A stretch of 64,000 nt of DNA from Verrucomicrobiaceae bacterium UBA2429 (lineage in GTDB: Bacteria; Verrucomicrobiota; Verrucomicrobiia; Verrucomicrobiales; Verrucomicrobiaceae). The notes beneath the pieces are model-generated. The model ran no database searches. It was not told the origin of the DNA and was given only the letters and a program-made list of their open reading frames with translations. How positions within the stretch are numbered: the first letter of the stretch is position 1; each line of letters starts with the position of its first letter. Shown here piece after piece: positions 29,574-37,817 of this stretch. The DNA is taken from contig DDQZ01000056.1 of the NCBI GenBank assembly GCA_002343505.1, forward strand, positions 1-64,000, written 5' to 3'. Made by a program: the position numbers and the translations under genes.

Positions 29574-29888
29574 TTATTGAGCGGGGGATTTTTCCGGCAT
29601 CCCCCGTTCGGGGGATGATTTCCGTCTCAGTTGTCTATAAAGCATGTCATAAGCAGCACCGATGGCCCCGGCACGATTGTTGACGCCGAGCCGCAGATAG
29701 ATGTCTTTGAGGTGGGTTTTGATGGTTTGATAGCCGCAGCCCAGGATGGTGGCGGTTTCCTCATTGGTTTTTCCCTGGGCCACCCAGTGCAGCACCTCGG
29801 CCTGGCGCCGGGTCAGGCCAAGCTGCACCGAAAGAATGCGGATAATCTCTTCGCCGTCATCCGCCGCATGATTGAAGTCCGCAGACAT
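29574..29888 (-). CDS. LuxR-family HTH transcriptional regulator (short)
   Basis: 104 residues from ATG 29888; an upstream ATG-like extension to 29984 passes through a palindrome and is less likely. Only the GerE/LuxR DNA-binding domain is present: LGLTRRQAEVLHWVAQGKTN, EETATILGCGYQTIKTHL, KDIYLRLGVNNRAGA. No receiver or ligand domain is attached, so its activity must be controlled by expression or a partner protein. It is upstream of the FN3-like and giant repeat genes on the same strand and may regulate them. Palindromes with the shared core CCCGTTCGGG lie at its end and just before its start. Confidence 0.85.
   Translation of the reverse strand: MSADFNHAADDGEEIIRILSVQLGLTRRQAEVLHWVAQGKTNEETATILGCGYQTIKTHLKDIYLRLGVNNRAGAIGAAYDMLYRQLRRKSSPERGMPEKSPAQ
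29598..29617. promoter_or_regulatory. Perfect palindrome at the 3' end of the LuxR gene
   Basis: CATCCCCCGTTCGGGGGATG, 9-base arms around a TT centre. It overlaps the last codons of the regulator gene. It shares the CCCGTTCGGG core with the site at 29917-29944. It could be a hairpin that slows transcription or a protein-binding site. Confidence 0.5.
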
Positions 29889-29916
29889 GCCCCCGTTTAG
29901 AGCATGGGAAAAACAA

Positions 29917-29944
29917 CCACCATCACCCGTTCGGGAGATGGTGG
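29917..29944. promoter_or_regulatory. 28-base palindrome upstream of the LuxR gene
   Basis: Arms CCACCATC (29917-29924) and GATGGTGG (29937-29944) flank an inner CCCGTTCGGG, interrupted by a single A-A mismatch on each side. It lies about 29 bases upstream of the ATG at 29888, a position suited to an operator, possibly autoregulatory. Confidence 0.5.
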
Positions 29945-30145
29945 AGACATGCTGGCTTTGAGCCGTGGGGCGGGATGCACTCATTCATCCCCTTCTTCGG
30001 AATCCACGCGCGCGGATTACAGGGGGCATGAAAAAAAGGCCTCAGGTTGCCGCCGTTTCCAGCACGACGCGGTGGCTGCGGAAGGCCCGGCCTGGTCTTC
30101 CTGCCGCACGATGACGGTCCGCAACAGCCGCCTCGTGAGGAAACC

Positions 30146-33100
30146 TCACTGCCAGGGAATCCCGAGCTCTGCCAGGTGTTCTTTCAGCACGGCCAGGTGC
30201 CACAGTTGGACATTGGCGTCCGTGCCCACCACCAGATGGCGGTTGTCGGGGCTGAACGTCATTCGCTTGAGGATGTGCCCGTCCGGAGATGTGAGCCGGG
30301 CGATTTCCACGCGTTGCAGCGGGTCCACCAACCGGACCACCCGGTCTGTGGCGTGGAGTGCCAGCAGACGACCGTCGGGCGAGAAGGCACACGTCCCAAC
30401 ACCCACGTCGGAGGCTTCGATCGGCATGGTGGCGATTTTTTCCCAGGTGCCCATGCGGTGGAAAACATATTCGGAAGGCGTGCCGATGACGAGCAGCGTG
30501 CTGTCCGGGCTGATGGCGACCTCGCATTTGCGGGAGGGCAGCCTGGCAACGAGGCGGCCGCTGCTCCGCTCCCATACCGCGGCGAAAGACTGCCGGTTGA
30601 CCTCCGAATTCCAGAAACCGGCTGCAACCCATTGACGGTCACGGCTGAGCACGACGGCACTGGTGTGGGGCTGCCCTTCAAAGCGGCGCAGGAGATCTCC
30701 GGAGTCGGCATCCAGGAGCAGCAGCCCCGACCGCGCCGTGTGCGCCAGCAAGGGTGCTTCAGCCGGGAGCATGTCCATGGTGTCCACCTCCTGGGAGGGC
30801 TCCAGGGGCACCGTGACGGCCGGTTCCACATGAAAACGGCCATCAGAGCCCCGGCTGATCCCCCGCGACTGGATGCCCTGCCGGTTGGAGACGATGAGGC
30901 TGCGCGGACTGCGAAATTCCACATCATTGACTTGTGTGCCGATGAAGTCCTGCGGCAAACCATCCTCCAGGCTCCACAACGCGCCCCAGTGGTCGCTGCC
31001 TGCCGCGAGGAGGCTGCAGGATGGATCAACAGCGACTGCGAAGACAATCTGCGGGTCTGCCTGGGCGGGAACAAGCAACTGGCACACGTCCGACTGACGC
31101 ACGTGAAGCAGTTTCAAGGAGGCCTTGTTCCAAACGGCCAGAGTGGTCCCGTCCGCGCTGAAACCGAGCGGACGGAGGCCGCCGGCCTGCAGCACTTCCC
31201 TGGTGCCGAGGGCATCCCAGATGCGCAGGGTGTTGTCCCAGGCGTGAGATGCCAGCAACGGCGTGTGAGGATGAAAAAACACGTTTGTCACCGCGCGGGT
31301 GTGGCCTTCCAGCGTGCGCATGTGGCCGGTCCCGACATCATGCACCTCAATGGTCTGGTCTTGATACGGCACTGCCAGCAGGCGCCCGTCGCCGCTCCAG
31401 GTCATTCCGAAGCCCAGGCTTGCGGAGCGGCGCTTGAACTTGCGGCGGGTGGCGCCGTCATCGAGGCCGATGAGATGAATGCCATCCGCGCATTCGACAG
31501 CCACTTGGGACAAACGGGGATGGTGAGCCACCGTCCAGGGCCGGGGCAGGCTGGGACCGGACGGAACAGGCTTTGCTTCCCGCAAGTCAATGATGCGCAG
31601 GGCGCCCGCTTTGTCGGTGGCCACCAGCCTCCCGCCGTCGGGACTGAGGTCCCAGCCGAGGATTCCAGGCTGTCCCGCCTGGGCGCCGATCTCCAGGACA
31701 TGCCGGGGATTGCCATAGCGCCATACGCGCAGGGAATCCCTCCCCCCGCGGGCAACGACTGTGCGTGATGGGTGGTGCAGCTTCAAAAGCGGCTCGCTCA
31801 TGCCGCAATCAGGCACGTCCAGCAGCACGGCGTTGCTGTGGAAATCACGAACGACGAGGTTGGCGCGCCCATGGATGCACGCCCAGGCATCGTGGCCTGA
31901 GTCAATGGCGAACTGGGAGATGTCCGCCGGCAGCAGGCGTTCCTCCCCTGCGGCCTCCAGATCACATACGGCCAGGGCGGCGATCGCCTCATCGCGCAGC
32001 TCCGGCGTCACACGAATCGTCGCGGCTTCGCGGATCGCCGTCAGGGCTTCCGTCCTCCTGCCCATGCGCAGAGTGGCGCGCACCGAACGGGCGCGCTCAA
32101 CGTTCGCGTGCCAGAGGGAATCGCGGGAGGAGGCCAGCGCGTCCTCGGCCCGCCGCCACTGCCAGAAAATGCCGGACATGCCCAGAAGGAGGAAAAGCAC
32201 CGCCGCCGCGCCCAGCGCGGCCACCGCCGGCCTGCGCCGCGCCCATTTCAGGGTGCGCTCGATCATCGTCGAGCGGCGGGCGAGGATCGTCTCTCCGCGC
32301 AGCCAGCGCTCCAGGTCGTCGGCGAGCGCCTCGGCGCTGCCGAAGCGGGCGGCGGGCTCCTTTTCCAGGCAGCGCAGGCAGATGGTCTCCAGGTCGCTGT
32401 CAATGCGCGCGCCGAGGGTGGTGGGGCGCGCTGGCTCGCATTTGATGACGTTGGTGAGCACTTCCAAAGAGCTGCTTCCCTCAAAGGGCGGCCTGCCGGT
32501 GATGAGGTGGTAGAGGATGGCGCCGAGGGCGAAGACATCCACGGCGGTGGTCAGTTCGTTGACTTTTCCCGCGGCCTGCTCGGGCGCCATGTAGCCGGGC
32601 GTGCCGAGCACCGCGCCGGTCATCGTGAGGCCTTCGTTCCCGATCTCTTTCGCCAGGCCAAAGTCGGTGATGAGCGGCTCGCCCTGCGCATCGAGCAGGA
32701 TGTTCGCGGGCTTGAGGTCGCGGTGGATCAGGCCGCGCTGATGAGCGTAGTGGGCTGCGCGGGCGATTTTCACCAGGAGCGCGGCCGCCTCGCGCGGGGG
32801 CAGCCTGGCGCCGGGGGTGTCTTTCATTTTCCGCGCCAGGGTGCCGCCCTCGATCAGGCGCATGGAAAACCAGGCGCGGCCCTCATGCTCGCCCACATCG
32901 TAAATCGGCACGATGTGCGGATGATCCAGCCGCGCGGCGGCCTCCGCCTCGGCCCGAAAGCGGCGCACCTCTTCCGCGTCCGCGAACTGGCCGGCGAGCA
33001 TCATCTTCAAAGCCACCTCGCGCTCCAGGCTGCGCTGCCGGGCGCGGTAAACGACGCCCATGCCGCCGCGTGCCAGGGGGGAGATCAGAGTGTAGTCGCC

Positions 33101-33295
33101 GAGGGATTCCACTTCCAATGACTGCGGGGGCGGCGCCCCCGGCCTGGCCTCGATCGTCTCCGCCTCATCCAGCGAACCGTCATTTGTCCCCAAGGCCATC
33201 GAGCGCCGCAGGCATTCGGGACACAAGCCGCCGAGCAGAAGCTCCGGCAGCGGTGATCCGCAGGCTGGGCAGGAGGCTCTGGATGCGTGCGGCAT
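30146..33295 (-). CDS. Ser/Thr protein kinase with N-terminal zinc ribbon and C-terminal WD40 propeller
   Basis: 1049 residues. A zinc ribbon opens the protein (CxxC at 9-12 and 25-28). Kinase domain about 66-330: ARGGMGVVYRARQ, VALKMM, HRDLKPANIL, ITDFGLAKE, GTPGYMAPEQAAG, complete. One membrane helix at about 355-375 (AALGAAAVLFLLLGMSGIFW) is followed by a helical linker and a long WD40/PQQ-like propeller region from about 440 (LSPDGGRLVATDKAGALRII, WSGDGRLLAVPYQDQTIEVH, HTRAVTNVFFHPHTPLLASH). The start is 8 bases after the stop of an ECF sigma factor gene, so the two form an operon. This kinase/sigma pairing recurs in Planctomycetota and Verrucomicrobiota, where the kinase may control the sigma factor. 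Confidence 0.92.
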   Translation of the reverse strand: MPHASRASCPACGSPLPELLLGGLCPECLRRSMALGTNDGSLDEAETIEARPGAPPPQSLEVESLGDYTLISPLARGGMGVVYRARQRSLEREVALKMMLAGQFADAEEVRRFRAEAEAAARLDHPHIVPIYDVGEHEGRAWFSMRLIEGGTLARKMKDTPGARLPPREAAALLVKIARAAHYAHQRGLIHRDLKPANILLDAQGEPLITDFGLAKEIGNEGLTMTGAVLGTPGYMAPEQAAGKVNELTTAVDVFALGAILYHLITGRPPFEGSSSLEVLTNVIKCEPARPTTLGARIDSDLETICLRCLEKEPAARFGSAEALADDLERWLRGETILARRSTMIERTLKWARRRPAVAALGAAAVLFLLLGMSGIFWQWRRAEDALASSRDSLWHANVERARSVRATLRMGRRTEALTAIREAATIRVTPELRDEAIAALAVCDLEAAGEERLLPADISQFAIDSGHDAWACIHGRANLVVRDFHSNAVLLDVPDCGMSEPLLKLHHPSRTVVARGGRDSLRVWRYGNPRHVLEIGAQAGQPGILGWDLSPDGGRLVATDKAGALRIIDLREAKPVPSGPSLPRPWTVAHHPRLSQVAVECADGIHLIGLDDGATRRKFKRRSASLGFGMTWSGDGRLLAVPYQDQTIEVHDVGTGHMRTLEGHTRAVTNVFFHPHTPLLASHAWDNTLRIWDALGTREVLQAGGLRPLGFSADGTTLAVWNKASLKLLHVRQSDVCQLLVPAQADPQIVFAVAVDPSCSLLAAGSDHWGALWSLEDGLPQDFIGTQVNDVEFRSPRSLIVSNRQGIQSRGISRGSDGRFHVEPAVTVPLEPSQEVDTMDMLPAEAPLLAHTARSGLLLLDADSGDLLRRFEGQPHTSAVVLSRDRQWVAAGFWNSEVNRQSFAAVWERSSGRLVARLPSRKCEVAISPDSTLLVIGTPSEYVFHRMGTWEKIATMPIEASDVGVGTCAFSPDGRLLALHATDRVVRLVDPLQRVEIARLTSPDGHILKRMTFSPDNRHLVVGTDANVQLWHLAVLKEHLAELGIPWQ

Positions 33296-33303
33296 GGGAC
33301 CGG

Positions 33304-34026
33304 TCAGATGCCGAACAACTGGCGCATTTCATCCGCCGCCTGCTCCGGATCGGCGACGGTCATCTCCACATGCGCGCGCACTGCGGCGCGGAAGCGCTTT
33401 CTGAGCCGGTGCACCGCCACGGCAAAGGCGGGCGCGGTCATGCCGGCGGTGGCGGCGGCATCAGCATAGCCGTCGGCTCCAGTGTCGGCGGCGAGGAAGG
33501 GCTGCAGGGCGGCGAACACCGCGCTCTGTCCACGCCTCTCATATTCCTCGCGCTGGGCGAGCAAAGCGCGCTCCATCAGCACCAGGGCCCAGCTTTGATC
33601 GAAAGCCTCGGCCGGGTTCGCGCATCTGGCGGGAAGCTCCAGAAACCACGCCTCCCCTTCCGTGGTGTCGAGCGGCAGGTTCTTTTCCCCGCCACCGCGG
33701 CGGAGGGCGATTTTTTGCCTCCAGTCATCGGCCAGAAAATGATTGAGCGCCGCGAGCAGGTAGGAGCGGAAGCGCCCCTTTTGCCGGTCGGCGCGGCCAA
33801 ACATCTCGTTGCGCAGCAGCCGGGTGAAAAACTCCTGGGTCAAATCCTCCGCGTCCGGCACATCATGCCCGCGCCTGCGGATCTCCGAGTAAACCGGACG
33901 CCAGTAAATCCGGCACAGCTCCTCCAAGGCTTTGCGCGCCTGATCCCCGACCGGGTCCGCAGCGCGCGCGACCAGGCTCCAATGCGTGGTGTCAAAACCG
34001 CATCTGTCCGCGTCTGGTTCAGGCAT
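33304..34026 (-). CDS. ECF-type RNA polymerase sigma factor
   Basis: 240 residues. It opens with the TTHWSLVARAADP signature of the planctomycete/verrucomicrobial ECF group. Region 2: ALEELCRIYWRPVYSEIRRR, DAEDLTQEFFTRLL and KGRFRSYLLAALNHFLADDW. Region 4 is present but diverged near the C-terminus (MTAPAFAVAVHRLRKRFRAA), which should bind the -35 element. No anti-sigma gene of the usual kind is adjacent; the kinase gene 8 bases downstream is the likely partner. The target promoters cannot be inferred from this window. Confidence 0.92.
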   Translation of the reverse strand: MPEPDADRCGFDTTHWSLVARAADPVGDQARKALEELCRIYWRPVYSEIRRRGHDVPDAEDLTQEFFTRLLRNEMFGRADRQKGRFRSYLLAALNHFLADDWRQKIALRRGGGEKNLPLDTTEGEAWFLELPARCANPAEAFDQSWALVLMERALLAQREEYERRGQSAVFAALQPFLAADTGADGYADAAATAGMTAPAFAVAVHRLRKRFRAAVRAHVEMTVADPEQAADEMRQLFGI

Positions 34027-34225
34027 GAGAATCGTGGGAGCGTGTCATGAGGTCATCTGGACAGCGTGAAAATAAGATTCGCGCCCCTGGAATAGCAACC
34101 TTTCAAAGCGGCATTTTTCCCCTCCTGTGACAAAGCCGCCTGTTTTGACATCCCATGAAGCGCGGTTTCCTGCCGGACGGCCGCGGCACACCGCCGACTG
34201 GATCAATGAACGGCCGCTCCGCGCT

Positions 34226-35791
34226 TCACTGGGCAGTCTCGAGCCTCGGGAAAAGCGGCGCCGGCGTTCCAAGCTGATGCCCCTCCTGGAGCAAGCCCCA
34301 TTTCAGATCTCCCAATTCGAAACTCTGAGGCATGGCCCAGCCGATCTGGGCGCGGGCTGCCTGCATCGCCGCGGGCATCACGGGATCAAGCAGCACGCTC
34401 ACATGGGTGAGGGCCTCGGCCAGATGATAGAGAACGCTGTCGAGACGCGCGGCCTGGGCCGGGTCTTTGGCGAGCGAAAAGGGCTTGGTGCTGTCCACAT
34501 AGGCGTTCGCGTGCGTGACGATTTTCCACGCGGCGGCGATGCCGTCATGGATGGCCCAGCCGTCCATCGCGGACGAATACGCGGGCAGCGCCCCGGCCAC
34601 GGTCTGGCGCAGCGCCTGGTTTTCGGCGTCGTCATAGCCGCCCGGCGCGAGTTTCCCGGCGCGGTATTTGTGCGCCATGTTCAGGCTGCGGTTGAGCAGG
34701 TTCCCGAGACCGCCGGCGAGCTCCTTGTTGTAGCTCATGATGATGCGCTCCTCGCTGAAGTCGGCGTCCTGGCCGGTGGCGATGTCGCGCATCAGGTAGT
34801 AGCGCAGGCCGTCGGGCGTGAAGACGCCGGCGAGGTGGTCGGGATCAATGACATTGCCGAGGCTTTTGCTCATCTTGGCGCCTTTGATGTTCCACCAGCC
34901 ATGCACGATGAGGCGCGGCATTTGCCCGTCGGTGAAGCCGAGCGCGCGCAGCATCGTGGTCCAGTAAAGCGCGTGCGGGGGAAAGAGGATGTCCTTGCCG
35001 ATGACCTGCGCCTCGGCGGGCCAGAGCTTCGAAAAATCCGGCAGCCCCTCATTGCCGCACTCCTCCGCCAGATAACCGGCGAAGCTGATGTAGTTCGTCA
35101 GAGCGTCGAACCACACATAGTTGACGAATTTCTCGTCAAAGGGCAGCGGGATGCCCCAGCTCAGTCGCTCCACCGGGCGGGAGATGCACAGGTCCTGCGG
35201 CTCGCCTTCGAGAGCGTTCAGCACGTCCTTGGCGCGGTTGGCGGGGAAAATGAAATCCGGGTGGCTGCGAATGAAGCCCTTCAGCCATTCGACGTGCTCG
35301 CTGAGTTTGAAGTACCAGTTTTCCTCCCGGAGTTCGACGACCTCGCCCCATTCCTCGCCGAAGCTGCCGTCGGGGCCGCGTTCCTTGTCGGTAAGGAACT
35401 GCTCCTGGCGCACGCTGTAGAAGCCGGTGTGGCTCTTTTTGTAGAGCTGGCCGGCGTCATGCAGCTTTTGCAGGATGGCTTGAACCACGCGCTTGTGGCG
35501 CTCGTCCACGGTGGCGGCCCAGCCGTCGTAGCGCACGCCGAGCTTTTCCCAAAGCGCTGTGAAGTGTCCGGTGACGCCCTCGACGAACTGTTGCGGTGTC
35601 AGCCCTTCTTTTTCGGCGCTCTTCTGCACCTTTTGCCCGTGCTGGTCCACGCCGGTAAGGAAGTAAACTTCGCGCCCGTTCAACCGCTGAAAGCGCGCCA
35701 TCACATCCGCCAGCACCTTCTCATAAGCATGGCCGATGTGCGGGCGGCCGTTGGTGTAGTCAATCGCGGTGGTGATGAAATAAGGCTTCAC
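34226..35791 (-). CDS. metG: Methionyl-tRNA synthetase
   Basis: 521 residues from GTG 35791, which gives the family-typical start MKPYFITTAIDYTNGRPHIG; the frame extends upstream but without homologous sequence. It charges tRNA-Met with methionine. The HIGH motif is residues 18-21 and KMSKSLGN is near 305, so both halves of the active site are present. Also seen: YFLTGVDQHGQKV, VNYVWFDALTNYISF and a C-terminal anticodon-binding helical domain. Length suits the short bacterial form without the C-terminal EMAP-like extension. It is divergent from a TPR protein gene across 175 bases. Confidence 0.95.
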   Translation of the reverse strand: MKPYFITTAIDYTNGRPHIGHAYEKVLADVMARFQRLNGREVYFLTGVDQHGQKVQKSAEKEGLTPQQFVEGVTGHFTALWEKLGVRYDGWAATVDERHKRVVQAILQKLHDAGQLYKKSHTGFYSVRQEQFLTDKERGPDGSFGEEWGEVVELREENWYFKLSEHVEWLKGFIRSHPDFIFPANRAKDVLNALEGEPQDLCISRPVERLSWGIPLPFDEKFVNYVWFDALTNYISFAGYLAEECGNEGLPDFSKLWPAEAQVIGKDILFPPHALYWTTMLRALGFTDGQMPRLIVHGWWNIKGAKMSKSLGNVIDPDHLAGVFTPDGLRYYLMRDIATGQDADFSEERIIMSYNKELAGGLGNLLNRSLNMAHKYRAGKLAPGGYDDAENQALRQTVAGALPAYSSAMDGWAIHDGIAAAWKIVTHANAYVDSTKPFSLAKDPAQAARLDSVLYHLAEALTHVSVLLDPVMPAAMQAARAQIGWAMPQSFELGDLKWGLLQEGHQLGTPAPLFPRLETAQ

Positions 35792-35966
35792 GGGTGGAAA
35801 AATGAAAACCAGCCATAACGCGCCCCGCGCGCGTGGCAACCGCGGTTTCCTCCATCCGGCAGGCGGAATGCCATTGAAGCCATCCGCACGAGAAGCTTGC
35901 CGCCTGGCGGGGGCACGCGCTATCATGGGATCCTCCCCCAACCTTTTGCCTTTTTAAAATCCGTCC

Positions 35967-37793
35967 GTGCCAGCCCCTCCGACGATTGATCCAGACGCTC
36001 CCGACACGCGGAAGCCCCTCCTGCCGCTGCGCCCGGTGGTGGCGCTGTGGCACCTGCTGCTGCCGCCGACGCAGGCGCACGCGGACCGGCAGACCAGAAA
36101 AGCGCGCTGGATCGCCGGCGGCGTGGTGGCGGCGCTGGCGCTGGGTGTGGCCGGACTCGGCTTCGCCTACGCGCGGCCTTTGAAGGACACCTACAAGAAC
36201 TGGCGGACGGAGCGCCTGCTTGCCGAGGCGCGCCGGCTGATGGATGACAAGAAGTACTTCAACGCCATCACCAAAGTGCAGCAGGCGGTGAGCCTCTCGC
36301 CCTCAAATGTCAACGCAGTGCGTCTGAACTCGGTCTTTCTCACCGCGATGAAGCGCCCTGAGGCGATCTACTTCCTCGACAAGCTCGACCAACTCGGCGC
36401 CACGACACTCGACGACCGCAAAACGCGCGTGCAGGCCTACATGAATCTGCACCGCGGCAGGGACGCCTCGGCGCTGATGGAGGAACTGCTGGCGGAGCAC
36501 GCCCCGGACGAGGATTTGATGAGGCTGGCCGGCCTGGTCTGGGGCGAGAGCCGGAACAAGGAGCAACTGCTCAAGCCGCTCAAGACCTACGCTGAAAACC
36601 ACCCGGAGGACAGCGCGCACAGCCTGCGCCTGGCGCGGGTGCAGACGGAGTCGGTGGACGCGGCGGAGACCGTCGAGGGCATTCGCAGGGCTTGGAGGGT
36701 GGCGGAGGAGGACGGCGAAACCGGGCTGGCGGCCATCGAGTTCCTGGCATCCTTCGAGTCGCTGCCGCCTGACGAGACAGCCAGGCTCATCGAAAGGCTG
36801 CGCAGGCATCCGATGGCCGGGGCGCGGCACCAGGCTGAGGCACTGAAGAGGCAGACACGGCTGGACCCCGCACGCCGCCCCCAGCATGTGCAGGAGGTGC
36901 TGAGCCAGGCGCGGGGAAAGAAGCGCGAGGAACTGGTGCCGCATGTGCGCTGGCTGGTGGATCAAAAGGAGTTCGCCCAGGTGCTGGCGCTGGTCTCCGA
37001 GGAGGAGGCCAAGAGCTACCAGCCGCTGCTGGAAAACTACCTCACCGCCCTGACGATGCTGGGCCGGTTCGACGACCTGGAGCGCCTCGTCGCCGACCCC
37101 GGCGTGAACAAGCTGCTCAATGAGACGATGAAGGCCTTCTACCGCGCGCATCTGGCCTTCGTCACGCGCAAGCCGCCGCGCGAGTTCCGCGAGGCGCTGG
37201 TGCTGGCCCGGGCCGCTGCCGAGGTGGAGAAGCGCGGAGAAATCTGCCTGCGCCTGGCCGAATATGCCGAGGCGCGCGGGCATCCCGACATCGCCCAGGA
37301 CGCCTACAGGAGCGCGTCGCAGATGGCCCGCACCGAGCGCGCCGGGCATCTGGGTCTGCTGCGCGCCAGCGCGGCGAACGGGAATACCGCGGTGTTTCTG
37401 GAGTCCGCGCGCGCGGCGGTCGAACGCTGGCCGGATGATCCGCTGTTTGTCGAGCAACTGGCCTACGCCAACCTCATCGTCGGGCATCAGGTCGAGAACT
37501 CAATCGCCGAACTGAGGCGCCTCTTGGAGCAGCGCCCGGATGATCCCGGACGACTGCTGATGCTGGCTCTGGCGCACTGGCGTCTGCGCGACGCGGGGAC
37601 CTCGATCGAAGTGCTGGGCAGGGCTGACGTGGCCGGTCTCACCCCCGGCCAGCGTGCCGTTTACGCGGCGCTGGCCAAAGGCCAGACGGATGAGGAATGG
37701 GGACGGCGCAGGGCCGAGGCCATCCGCGGCATTGACCGCCAGGCGGCCATGCTGCCGGAGGAGCGCCAGTTCCTTGAACGGGCGCTGCGCTGA
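35967..37793 (+). CDS. Membrane-anchored TPR-rich protein
   Basis: 608 residues from GTG 35967, as no ATG precedes the membrane segment. After a Pro-rich cytoplasmic leader there is one hydrophobic helix at about 49-70 (WIAGGVVAALALGVAGLGFAY). The rest is a long array of TPR-like helix pairs, for example LLAEARRLMDDKKYFNAITK, VQQAVSLSPSNVNAVRLN and LRRLLEQRPDDPGRLLMLAL. The array probably lies in the periplasm and works as a scaffold. I do not recognise a named family. It is divergent from metG and convergent with the NtrC-type regulator gene, so it is probably transcribed alone. Confidence 0.75.
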   Translation: MPAPPTIDPDAPDTRKPLLPLRPVVALWHLLLPPTQAHADRQTRKARWIAGGVVAALALGVAGLGFAYARPLKDTYKNWRTERLLAEARRLMDDKKYFNAITKVQQAVSLSPSNVNAVRLNSVFLTAMKRPEAIYFLDKLDQLGATTLDDRKTRVQAYMNLHRGRDASALMEELLAEHAPDEDLMRLAGLVWGESRNKEQLLKPLKTYAENHPEDSAHSLRLARVQTESVDAAETVEGIRRAWRVAEEDGETGLAAIEFLASFESLPPDETARLIERLRRHPMAGARHQAEALKRQTRLDPARRPQHVQEVLSQARGKKREELVPHVRWLVDQKEFAQVLALVSEEEAKSYQPLLENYLTALTMLGRFDDLERLVADPGVNKLLNETMKAFYRAHLAFVTRKPPREFREALVLARAAAEVEKRGEICLRLAEYAEARGHPDIAQDAYRSASQMARTERAGHLGLLRASAANGNTAVFLESARAAVERWPDDPLFVEQLAYANLIVGHQVENSIAELRRLLEQRPDDPGRLLMLALAHWRLRDAGTSIEVLGRADVAGLTPGQRAVYAALAKGQTDEEWGRRRAEAIRGIDRQAAMLPEERQFLERALR

Positions 37794-37817
37794 CCCGGTG
37801 CCGCAGGCAGCGAAAGA

